NCBI RefSeq assembly: GCF_015355625.1
Contig: NZ_JACLAF010000009.1
Span: forward strand, 62,001-126,000
Length of the DNA stretch: 64,000 nucleotides
Source: Tamlana sp. I1
GTDB taxonomy: Bacteria; Bacteroidota; Bacteroidia; Flavobacteriales; Flavobacteriaceae
Reading direction: 5' to 3'
Shown here: in pieces, positions 53,258-61,366 of the stretch
Numbering within the stretch: the first letter of the stretch is position 1
How the letters are laid out: each line of letters starts with the position of its first letter
Notes under the pieces: model-generated
What the model saw: only the letters and a program-made list of their open reading frames with translations
What the model was told of the DNA's origin: nothing
Databases searched by the model: none
Made by a program: the position numbers and the translations under genes

Positions 53258-55036
53258 ATGGCCGAAAAATCGAACACTTTTCATTTAGGTTTAACTATGG
53301 CAGGAGCTGTTTCTGCGGGCGCTTATACAGCAGGTTTTATGGATTATATGCTAGAAGCACTTAATGCATGGGAAGCGGCAAAAAAGCAAAATGAAAACAA
53401 TCCCAATAGCAAAATTCCCAATCATAATATTATTATCGATGCCATAGGTGGCGCATCGGCAGGAGGGATGGTGAGTATGATTTCTGCCCTAGCTTTGTGT
53501 TCAGATCAATTAGAGCCTGTTAAAGAAGTGTCGCACACCAAAACCGGCAATGTACTTTATGATAGTTGGGTGTTTCTTGATGATGACGATAGTTTGTACG
53601 ACGGCCGAAAAACAGGCAAAACAACTTTCGAAAAAATGCTAACTAATAACGATTTAGAAACGAATAAAACCGCCCCATCGTTACTAAACTCGAAACCCAT
53701 TGATAGGATAGCAGAACGTGTTTTTGAATCGCTTTCTGAGGATGCTTCGCCAAATAAACTCCCTGAATACATCTCTAAAGACTTTCGTGTTTTATTAACG
53801 CTTACAAGCCTACGTCCTTTAGATTATAAGGTAAAGTTTAGCAAAATAAAATCTAAGTTTATGGATTCTACGCCAGGGCATCGCATTAGTAATCATGATG
53901 TTGTGGCGCATTTTAAACTAAAATACGATGGGGTAGCCGATAAAGATAAATTCTTGCCTTTTAGTCCGTTTTCTAAGAATTTTGAAACTTCTTCGGGCAA
54001 GCCCATACCATCCAATCGAGATTTTTTAATCAAAGTCACCAAAGCAACAGGCGCATTCCCAATTGGCTTGGCACCGCGTTATTTTGATATTGAATTTACA
54101 AAGGCATACATCTCAAACAGTTTAACAAAACGAAAAGCGTTTAATGCCGAAATGGATATTGAATTGAGCTTGGATACCAAAGGGCCATTTCAGTTTACAG
54201 CGGTAGATGGTGGTGCGATTAACAACGAGCCTTTCGATGAAGTTTTACGATGTCTTGTTGAAAAACATGGTCCGGAAGACCTTCTAAACCCAAAATATGG
54301 TACAATTTTAATTGATCCTTTTCCAAATTTTCAGGATAAACTTAGCACTGAAACACCAAACTATCAAAAAAGTAGTATTATGAGTATTGTTGGTGGTTTA
54401 ATTCCAACCATACTTAATCAAGCTCGAAATAAACACAGTGATACTTATGGTATTGGGTTGTTTAAGCTTATGGCCTTTCCTAGAAAATTAAAATTAGGAT
54501 CGTTAGAAGAAGCCGATCATCCGCCTTTAGCCACAGGCGGTATTGGTGGTTTTGGAGGCTTTATTGATATTGAATTTAGAAAGCATGATTTTTTCCTGGG
54601 ACGTAAAAATGCAAAGAACTTTTTAAGAGGTTTAATGTTTATGGAATGTGATAAAAACGATTCAAATAACCTATTCTATAATATTAGTGATGAGTCGATT
54701 AAATCATTTAGAAAAATTGTAAAAGATGAAGATGGCTCCAAGAAAATTTACATGCCAATAATTCCAGATGTAAGTAAATTAGATGCTGATGATGAATCAA
54801 ATCCGTCGCGATATGAGGTTCAAGATTTCCCTAAGTTTGATAAAAAAGCCTTCGAAAAATTAGAAAAACCCATTAGAAATCGTGTAAAAGCTATTTTAAA
54901 ATTAGAGCTGAATGATAAATTTTCAGGTTGGATATGGGGTTTAACAAAAGGCATTGTAATCAATAAACTTTCAAAATCTGTAACTAAATGGACAATTAAA
55001 ACCATTGAAGAGGATTTTGCAAAACGGGGGATGTAA
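53258..55036 (+). CDS. Patatin-like phospholipase
   Basis: 592 residues. Patatin catalytic dyad: Ser67 in GGASAGG (GxSxG) and Asp317 in AVDGGAINNE (DGG), with the Gly-rich oxyanion region LTMAGAVSAGAYTAGFMD at about 12-29 and KVTKATGAFPIGLAP near 259-273. The large insert and C-terminal 150 residues (LDADDESNPSRYEVQDF ...) are not part of the core. It probably hydrolyses membrane phospholipid. Last gene of the cassette, 41 bases after the coiled-coil gene. Such lipases are known effectors of bacterial anti-phage systems. Confidence 0.88.
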   Translation: MAEKSNTFHLGLTMAGAVSAGAYTAGFMDYMLEALNAWEAAKKQNENNPNSKIPNHNIIIDAIGGASAGGMVSMISALALCSDQLEPVKEVSHTKTGNVLYDSWVFLDDDDSLYDGRKTGKTTFEKMLTNNDLETNKTAPSLLNSKPIDRIAERVFESLSEDASPNKLPEYISKDFRVLLTLTSLRPLDYKVKFSKIKSKFMDSTPGHRISNHDVVAHFKLKYDGVADKDKFLPFSPFSKNFETSSGKPIPSNRDFLIKVTKATGAFPIGLAPRYFDIEFTKAYISNSLTKRKAFNAEMDIELSLDTKGPFQFTAVDGGAINNEPFDEVLRCLVEKHGPEDLLNPKYGTILIDPFPNFQDKLSTETPNYQKSSIMSIVGGLIPTILNQARNKHSDTYGIGLFKLMAFPRKLKLGSLEEADHPPLATGGIGGFGGFIDIEFRKHDFFLGRKNAKNFLRGLMFMECDKNDSNNLFYNISDESIKSFRKIVKDEDGSKKIYMPIIPDVSKLDADDESNPSRYEVQDFPKFDKKAFEKLEKPIRNRVKAILKLELNDKFSGWIWGLTKGIVINKLSKSVTKWTIKTIEEDFAKRGM

Positions 55037-55071
55037 TTGTCTTAAAAACTCATTTGTTGCTTAAAGAACGC

Positions 55072-55094
55072 CCCCTATAATTCCTCTAGGTATA
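55072..55094. repeat. CCCTATAATYCCTCTAGG element, copy 2
   Basis: CCCCTATAATTCCTCTAGG followed by TATA; matches the copy at 45813 except for small shifts. It is 36 bases after the patatin stop. Confidence 0.4.
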
Positions 55095-55174
55095 ATTACT
55101 CAAAACCTATCCATATTTGCGTAAAACATCTATAAACAGTAATTTGTAATAATTTTTTATATTCTAAATATTAT

Positions 55175-55198
55175 GACTTCGGCAAGTTCAGCCAGACA
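55175..55198. repeat. Arm of the flavobacterial intergenic repeat
   Basis: GACTTCGGCAAGTTCAGCCA (and GACA); the complement carries GCTGAACTTG, as at 45691. Only one arm is present, so the element is incomplete. Confidence 0.4.
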
Positions 55199-55422
55199 TA
55201 AAGCTTTAGATCTGAGTTTTCTGCTAAAAATAAAATCCCTTTGTTTGAAGTATTATAAAGATGGGGGTTAGGGATGTTCAATCTATTAGCCATACTATTT
55301 ATCTTCAAACAAAAACTATTCAAATTAAAATTTATAGCTCTAAATTCTAATCCTTTGCAAAATTCTTCTTTAATTGCTTAAAATAATCATCAGCTTAAAA
55401 ACCAATCAAATAGCAATATTCT

Positions 55423-56964
55423 ATGGCAAGTTTAGAACAAAAAGCAGCGATTAACATGAAATTAATAGCCGTTGGACTCCTTGTGTTCTTCGGGATTATT
55501 TTCTTCGTAGATCTTCAACCAGGGAAACCAGAAGTTACCTATACCGCAGCAATTGCTTTGTTAATGGCTTTTTGGTGGGTTACCGAAGCCTTACCCATTG
55601 GCGTCACTTCGTTTCTTCCTATTATTTTATTTCCTGTGCTTGGTGTTTTAGATGGTAAAGCCATTTCCAACGCCTATATTAACTATGTTATTTTTCTGTT
55701 TATTGGTGGTTTTATTATGGCATTGGCCATGGAAAAATGGGACCTTCATAAGCGTATCGCCTTAAAAATTTTAGCTGTAGTTGGCGGGAGTCCGTTTCGA
55801 ATTTTACTAGGGTTTATGCTCGCTTCATCATTTTTATCCATGTGGATGTCTAATACCGCAACCGCTATGATGATGCTTCCTATTGCTTTTTCGGTAACCA
55901 CAGCTTTAGAGGAAGTACATGGCAAGGTAAACATGAGTTCGTTTGCTGCGGGTTTACTGCTTTGCATTGCTCATGCCTGTTCTATAGGTGGCATTGCAAC
56001 GCTTGTGGGGACACCACCAAATTTATCATTTCTAAGAATTTTCGAAATTATTTACCCTAATGCTCCAGAAATTTCATTCGGACAATGGATTTCCTTCGCA
56101 TTTCCTATTACGGTGATGATTTTTATTTTTTCATTGGTATTGCTTTACATCACTTTTAAACCTAAAGCTAACATTGAAAAATTAGATGCCTATTTCTTCA
56201 AAAATAAATATGCAGAACTAGGAAAAATCACCACAGAACAAAAGCGCGTTTTTGTTTTATTTGTCGCTCTTGCTGTATTATGGGTTTTTAGAGCCGATTT
56301 AAATCTTGGGTTTGTAAATATTCCGGGATGGAGTTCTGTTTTTAAAAATCCGAAGTATTTAAATGATGGTACGGTAGCTATGTTTATAGCCTTATTATTA
56401 TTTATAATACCTTCATCCAAAAAAAATGAAGGTCTGGTAACTTGGAGCATTATGCTTAAAATTCCGTGGCATATTGTTTTTCTATTTGGTGGTGGCTTTG
56501 CCTTAGCTAAAGGGTTTATAGATTCGGGGCTATCAAACTATGTTGGCGGCCTGTTAAGCGACACAAAAGAGCTATCGCCCGTAATGCTTGTTGGCACTTT
56601 AACCGCGTTAATGTCTACACTTACAGAGTTTACATCTAACACTGCAACCACAGAGATGATACTACCTATTATGTCTGGTTTAGCATCAGAAATTAGAGTA
56701 AATCCGCTGTTAATCATGATTCCTGTGACTTTGGCAGCATCCATGGCTTTCATGTTGCCCATTGCCACACCGCCAAACGCCATTGTTTTTGGTACAGGAA
56801 AATTAAAAATGATGCAATTGGTAAAAACAGGCTTTATAGTTAATGTTTTTTCGGTCCTTATTATTGTTTTAATGACTATGCTTTGGGGGACTATAATTTT
56901 CAATATTGATCCCGCAGTTTTTCCAAAATGGGCAGAACAAATCCCGGAAACGGTAAAGCATTAG
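55423..56964 (+). CDS. SLC13/DASS family sodium:carboxylate symporter
   Basis: 513-residue membrane transporter with about 11-12 helices; takes up di- or tricarboxylates or sulfate with Na+. The two SNT signatures that bind sodium and substrate are WMSNTATAMMMLPIAFS (SNT at 143-145) and TEFTSNTATTEMILPIM (near 405). EALPIGVTSFLPI and MLPIATPPNA are also typical. The soluble loop at 245-275 (IEKLDAYFFKNKYAEL) is ordinary for the family. Stands alone between the nuclease cassette and the broken PUL. Confidence 0.9.
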   Translation: MASLEQKAAINMKLIAVGLLVFFGIIFFVDLQPGKPEVTYTAAIALLMAFWWVTEALPIGVTSFLPIILFPVLGVLDGKAISNAYINYVIFLFIGGFIMALAMEKWDLHKRIALKILAVVGGSPFRILLGFMLASSFLSMWMSNTATAMMMLPIAFSVTTALEEVHGKVNMSSFAAGLLLCIAHACSIGGIATLVGTPPNLSFLRIFEIIYPNAPEISFGQWISFAFPITVMIFIFSLVLLYITFKPKANIEKLDAYFFKNKYAELGKITTEQKRVFVLFVALAVLWVFRADLNLGFVNIPGWSSVFKNPKYLNDGTVAMFIALLLFIIPSSKKNEGLVTWSIMLKIPWHIVFLFGGGFALAKGFIDSGLSNYVGGLLSDTKELSPVMLVGTLTALMSTLTEFTSNTATTEMILPIMSGLASEIRVNPLLIMIPVTLAASMAFMLPIATPPNAIVFGTGKLKMMQLVKTGFIVNVFSVLIIVLMTMLWGTIIFNIDPAVFPKWAEQIPETVKH

Positions 56965-57290
56965 TTCCGTGAAAATTTATACTTATTTTAATTTTTATTG
57001 CTACTGTAGAAAGGCTCGTAATAAGTAATATTAGACGCGCTCTATATAACAAAAGAGCTACTACTTATGATTTAATTTATAGTAATATGATAAATACGCT
57101 TTTAAAGTTAGCAATTATCTTGTTTAATCATTTTTAGCGTGGGTTTTATTGATATTCAGTTAAATAAAATAAGTCTAAATTTTAAACACGTGTTAAGCTT
57201 AGTTAGAAACGTTAAAATTCCGTAATTAAAAAGTTTAAGAGAAATAAAACTCTATTGTTTATAGTCAATTTCACTCAAACATGTAAACGA
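56965..57290. other. Intergenic region, nothing definite
   Basis: AT-rich, with a perfect 10-bp palindrome AACACGTGTT at 57185-57194. No ORF or clear terminator for the SLC13 gene. Confidence 0.4.
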
Positions 57291-57490
57291 TGAAGAAAGT
57301 AATATTAACAAAGGTCACCTTACTAAGGGAGTAGATGTACAATGGGTGAATTTTGAATAGCAGCTATATATGCTGCCGAATCTACTTATTTATAAACCAT
57401 TCTTTGCCACAGATAGACCGTTTAAACAGGGATGTTTAAAGGAAAACAGGCAATTGCATAATCAAACCATTTCAAACCAAAATATAATTA
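57291..57490 (+). pseudogene. Decayed fragment of a DRGH endonuclease gene
   Basis: Lines up base by base with about 50584-50797 in the intact nuclease gene. Shared landmarks: AGGTCACCTTACTAAG (here) and AGGTCATCTTACTAAG (50607-); GATGTACA; GCCGAATCTACTT; GCCACAG.TAGA.CGTTTAAA; and TTGCATAATCAAACCATTTC, a 20-base identical stretch. DRGH has become NKGH, the reading frame is broken by stop codons and small deletions, and no start is left. A second copy of the nuclease once lay here. Confidence 0.85.
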
Positions 57491-57618
57491 GTACCAATTC
57501 TGTATTGAAATTACTGTAAAATATAATGATGATTTTTTCTTTATAAAAAAACTTAAAAATAAAGCATAGCCGTAGTTAGGGTATTTTTTATGTTGAATCC
57601 GAAAAAATTCAAATATTT

Positions 57619-57645
57619 TACAAGAATCAACTTGTATGTACAAGT
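57619..57645. promoter_or_regulatory. HutC-type operator with an extra half-site
   Basis: ACTTGTA (57630-57636) and TACAAGT (57639-57645) form a perfect dyad around TG; another half-site TACAAG is at 57619-57624. CTTGTA-N2-TACAAG fits GntR regulators of the HutC (UTRA) subfamily, and such a regulator is encoded at 61367-62080. Confidence 0.6.
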
Positions 57646-57660
57646 AAAATATTATATTTG
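57632..57660 (+). promoter_or_regulatory. Promoter TTG-N18-TATATTTG of the symporter/PUL operon
   Basis: TTG at 57632-57634, 18 bases, TATATTTG at 57653-57660. The TTG belongs to the operator half-site CTTGTA, so bound repressor would block the -33 element. Leader about 140 bases. Confidence 0.7.
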
Positions 57661-57808
57661 TTTTTTAATACAACCTACATTTTAATATTAATGATCGTAA
57701 TATCTCTCTCTCTATTTTAATTCATAATAAAAAGAAATTTCTTATCAAACTTAATTAGGTAAAGAGGTTAGATTGTTGGCTAAAATTTGTAGGATTAACT
57801 AATAGATT

Positions 57809-59317
57809 ATGAAAACATTGGAATTATTAGATTATGTGGTTTTTGGTATTTACTTTTTGTTAGTTATAGGAGTTGCCATATACGTATCTCGTAAGCCAAA
57901 AGGACATAAACGCAATGCTGAAGATTATTTTTTAGCAGGACGTTCCTTACCATGGTGGATTATTGGATCATCCCTTATTGCTTCTAATATTTCAACAGAA
58001 CAAATTATTGGTATGAATGGCACTGCTTTTGAAAGTGGAATAGCTGTGATATCTTATTCCCTTATTGGGGGAGCTATTTCTATTTTAATTGTTGGGAAAT
58101 ATTTTCTTCCAAAATTTCTAAAGGGACAAATATATAGTATGCCTGAATTTCTAAAAAAACGTTTTGGGAGTAAAGTGAGTACTTTAATGAGTGTTTTTTG
58201 GATCTTAGTGTATGTCTTCGTTAACTTAACTAGTGTACTTTCATTAGGTGCAATTACTTTACATGCTGTTTTAGGAATACCAATTATGTATGGCGTAATT
58301 GGTTTGGCAGTTTTTTCAGCAATTTATACTATTTATGGCGGACTTTCGGCTGTTGCTTGGACAGATTTTATTCAAGTTGGAGTTCTTATTGTAGGAGGGC
58401 TAGCCGTTGTTTGGTTGGGCTTAGATCAGGTAGCTCTAAAGTATTCTGAGGCAGGGGTAATAGATGGCATTTTAAAACTTGTAGAAGTACAATCAAATAA
58501 ATTTCATACAATTCTACCTGCTTCTCATCAAGAATTACCTTGGACTGGAGTCTTTTTTGGAGGCCTTTGGATAGCAGCGTTAAGTTATTGGGGTTGCAAC
58601 CAATATATAATTCAAAGAGCTTTGGCAGCTAAAAACTTAAAAGAAGCTCAAAATGGGTTGCTGTTTGCTTCAGTATTGTCAATAATTGTAGCAATTATTA
58701 TTGTGATTCCTGGGGTTATAGCTAGTGAATTGTTTACAGATAGAATTGGGACTAGAGATGAAGCTTTCCCTGTTTTAATAAGGGAATTACTTCCTGTAGG
58801 ATATTCTGGTTTAGTAATTGCGTCATTAATTGCAGCCATAATATCTTCTTTAAATTCTATGTGTAATAGTGTGGCTACAATTTTCACAATGGACGTATAT
58901 AGAGTTAGTATTAATCCAAATGCAAGCAGTCATCAAATGGTGAAAATGGGAAGAATAGTTACAGGGATTTCTTTAATTATTGCTGTCCTAGTAACACCTG
59001 CAATTGCATCAATGGGGAAATTATTCGCATTTATTCAAGAATATACTGGATTTGTTACTCCTGGGGTGTTGTGTATTTTTCTTACAGGACTGTTCTGGAA
59101 AAGAACTACCAGTAATGCGGCCCTAAGACTCACTAATTTAGAATTGGGGTATAACTTTACAGGAAGACTTCTTGATCAGATAGGGATGTCAGCTTGCCGT
59201 ATATATATGGGGGCTTCAAACCTTTTTACCATTACTAACTACTCTGGTTTAGATCCAGAAGATTCGAGGTTTCCTACCCCAACAACATTTGTGTCGGGAT
59301 TAAACATAAAGCTTTAA
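57809..59317 (+). CDS. Chimera: SSS sodium/solute symporter fused to SusC C-terminus
   Basis: Residues 1-439 are a sodium:solute symporter (SSF/SSS) of the type found in sugar-utilization loci: LLDYVVFGIYFLLVIGVAIYVSRK, NAEDYFLAGRSLPWWIIGSSLIASNISTEQIIG, AIYTIYGGLSAVAWTDFIQ, and FWKRTTSNAAL just before the break. From about 440 on the sequence changes to RLTNLELGYNFTGRLLDQIGM ... NLFTITNYSGLDPEDSRF ... TFVSGLNIKL, the standard C-terminal beta strands of a SusC TonB-dependent receptor. The symporter lacks its last membrane helices and the receptor its whole N-terminal part, so neither should work. Frame kept by chance. Junction near base 59126. Confidence 0.85.
   Translation: MKTLELLDYVVFGIYFLLVIGVAIYVSRKPKGHKRNAEDYFLAGRSLPWWIIGSSLIASNISTEQIIGMNGTAFESGIAVISYSLIGGAISILIVGKYFLPKFLKGQIYSMPEFLKKRFGSKVSTLMSVFWILVYVFVNLTSVLSLGAITLHAVLGIPIMYGVIGLAVFSAIYTIYGGLSAVAWTDFIQVGVLIVGGLAVVWLGLDQVALKYSEAGVIDGILKLVEVQSNKFHTILPASHQELPWTGVFFGGLWIAALSYWGCNQYIIQRALAAKNLKEAQNGLLFASVLSIIVAIIIVIPGVIASELFTDRIGTRDEAFPVLIRELLPVGYSGLVIASLIAAIISSLNSMCNSVATIFTMDVYRVSINPNASSHQMVKMGRIVTGISLIIAVLVTPAIASMGKLFAFIQEYTGFVTPGVLCIFLTGLFWKRTTSNAALRLTNLELGYNFTGRLLDQIGMSACRIYMGASNLFTITNYSGLDPEDSRFPTPTTFVSGLNIKL
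59126..59317 (+). pseudogene. susC: susC (TonB-dependent receptor) 3' remnant
   Basis: Last about 63 codons of a SusC-type outer-membrane receptor, ending in the terminal beta strand TFVSGLNIKL. The remaining 2.8-3 kb of a normal susC (about 1000 codons) are missing, lost in the deletion that joined it to the symporter gene. Position directly before susD is the normal place of susC. Confidence 0.85.
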
Positions 59318-59457
59318 TATGTAGGGATTAGGTTTGTGTTTTATTGGTGATATTATGTATTTAAAAAAAATAACAAATCGTAAGAAATATTAATAATTCA
59401 CCAATTTAATGTGGAATTAAATCATTGAAACAAATTAAAACAGAAAATTAAAAAAAC

Positions 59458-61041
59458 ATGAAAAATTATAAAATAAAATTTTTACTCCTTGGTCTTGTAG
59501 CTTTTATAAGCTCCTGTGAAGCCGATTTGGAGGATGTAAAACCAAGACAGGAATTAGAAGAGACCTATTTTTCATCAGAACTCAGAATCCAACAAGCCGT
59601 TGGAGCAGCCTATGCTAAGTTAGCAGATATTTACGGCGCGCAACTAAATGCTGCTAGCCCACAGGGCGCTATTTTATTACCTGCAGATGATGTAACCTTT
59701 GACGGTGAAGGTAATTCTTTTGAAAACTTTTCAGGACTTACTGCTGGTAGTGGTCTCGTGAATCATTATTGGAAGAGGTATTACGAACTTTTGGCTAGAA
59801 CAAATTTTGTTTTAGAAAAAATAGAAGAACCTGAAGTTAGTAAACTTTATGAGACTGCAGATTTAAAAGATTGGAATGAAGGGGAGATGAAGTTCTTAAG
59901 AGCTTGGTGTCACATAAAGTTATGGGATATGTTTAGAAAGGCTCCTGTAATGGATAGTAGAATAGGGTCTCCTGAAGATGCTTACTTGCCACCGTCTCAG
60001 GATTTTGAGGCTCTTGATTTTGCTATTGCAGATTTAGAAGAAGCTACTGCTTTATTACCGGTAGATTGGGATAATAGTAATAAAGGTAGAGTATTTAAAG
60101 ATTCAGCTTATGGTTTATTGGTAAAAGCATATGTAATGCGTGCTAACTATAGTAAGGACTTACAGTATTATACTAAGGCGATTGCGGCATATTCAAAAAT
60201 TACAACACGTTCTTTAATGCCTCAATTTGGCGATAATTTTGATTATCGAACAGAGAACAATATGGAATCTTTATTTGAGTACCAAGCGAGTTTTAATGCG
60301 ACACAAGAGAATGCGTGGTTGAATAATGACTTCGGTGGCGGTGTAGGTCAAATGGGAGCGTATTACCACTACTTTACTGCTCACTGGGGGAATTATAGTT
60401 CGGGCATTTTTGGACCTACACAAAAGATCATAGGTGCTTTTGACTCCAATGATCCTCGTGCTGAAGAAACTTTTAGTAGCAATCCAGATAATTTAAATTG
60501 GTCATTGTGGTTTATTGATCCTAATTGGACTAGGTTTAATGGCTATCACTATGTAAAATATGTAAAAGCGGAAAGAGGAAATAACTATGATGATACATGG
60601 TTGTTAGGTTCTGCAAATAATCCACGTTTATTAAGATATGCAGATGTCAAATTACTTGTAGCTGAAGCTTATTTACAAATTGGAGATCAGGCAAATGCCT
60701 TGATGCAAGTGAATGATATTAGAGAGCGTGCGCGTTTCTCAACTCCTAATGGGACAGAGGCAGCTGCACCACTTGCATTACCTTCGGTAACGATGCAAAA
60801 CATTATGGATGAACGTTACAGAGAATTAGCAGCTTAGGATGGTATAAGATGGACGGATTTAAGAAGGTGGCACGCAGCTGGCATAATAAATCTAGACAAT
60901 TGGACTTCTACAGACTTCGGTTATCCTTATGCACCTGAAGGGTTCGGGTTTGAGACACACAATCTACTTTACCCTATTCCAACTTCAGAACTTAATAGTA
61001 ATCCATTGATGGCCGAATCAGGTAATAATCCTGGATATTAA
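59458..61041 (+). pseudogene. susD: SusD-like starch/glycan-binding lipoprotein, interrupted by TAG
   Basis: SusD-family outer-membrane glycan-binding lipoprotein, partner of SusC. Lipobox ISSC (Cys about 20), TPR-like helices, and typical stretches such as LLARTNFVLEKI, EGEMKFLRAWCHIKLWDMF, RLLRYADVKLLVAEAYLQIGD. At codon 460 (60835-60837) a TAG follows RYRELAA, where SusD proteins read RYRELA(A/F)EG/DGIRW; the same frame then goes on as DGIRWTDLRRWHAAG to the natural end LYPIPTSELNSNPL and stop at 61039. A GAG/AAG-type codon was probably changed to TAG. Without the last 67 residues it is likely not functional. 140 bases after the chimera. Confidence 0.85.
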
Positions 61042-61085
61042 AATTATAAAATTCGTTGAATTTTAGTTAGTTAGTTTGTTTAGTT

Positions 61086-61119
61086 AAAGGCAGAAATTAA
61101 ATATTTCTGCCTTTTTTTT
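61086..61119 (+). terminator. Strong terminator of the PUL operon
   Basis: 12-bp perfect stem AAAGGCAGAAAT (61086-61097) / ATTTCTGCCTTT (61103-61114), 5-base loop, then a T run. Confidence 0.9.
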
Positions 61120-61168
61120 AATTTGGCGCATTCAGATTTTAGCTTAATTACAGAATAGTCGAATATTA

Positions 61169-61208
61169 AAACCAAGAATTGATAAAATATCAGTCTTGGT
61201 TTTTTGTT
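61169..61208 (+). terminator. Second, tandem terminator
   Basis: 9-bp stem AAACCAAGA (61169-61177) / TCTTGGTTT (61194-61202) with an inner GATA/TATC pairing, followed by Ts. Confidence 0.75.
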
Positions 61209-61366
61209 TTTTAATTAAAATCTTGATGTATTAAAGTTTATAGGTGCAATTATAACATAGCTATGGACTAAACAACATTTTACAGCTAGTAGTTTTTTCT
61301 TTGACACCAAAAGTATCAACTAAAGAATCCCTAGGAATAGGGTTTAGTTTTACAAAACACACATTT

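Larger units (their letters stand above)
55037..55422. other. Intergenic region with two dispersed-repeat fragments
   Basis: 386 bases between the patatin and the SLC13 genes, with the repeat fragments at 55072 and 55175. No ORF, no clear promoter or terminator. Confidence 0.5.
61042..61366. other. Intergenic region with two terminators, no gene
   Basis: 325 bases between susD and the convergent GntR gene; contains the tandem terminators at 61086 and 61169. No real ORF. Confidence 0.6.

Noticed and set aside
50283-55036. CBASS or Thoeris-type defence system
   Set aside because: No cyclic-nucleotide synthase (CD-NTase), TIR/SIR2 or SLOG-like gene is present; only effector-type genes and a CHAT switch.
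57809-59317. Intact sodium/solute symporter
   Set aside because: The last 63 residues are SusC-type, and the end of the symporter is missing.
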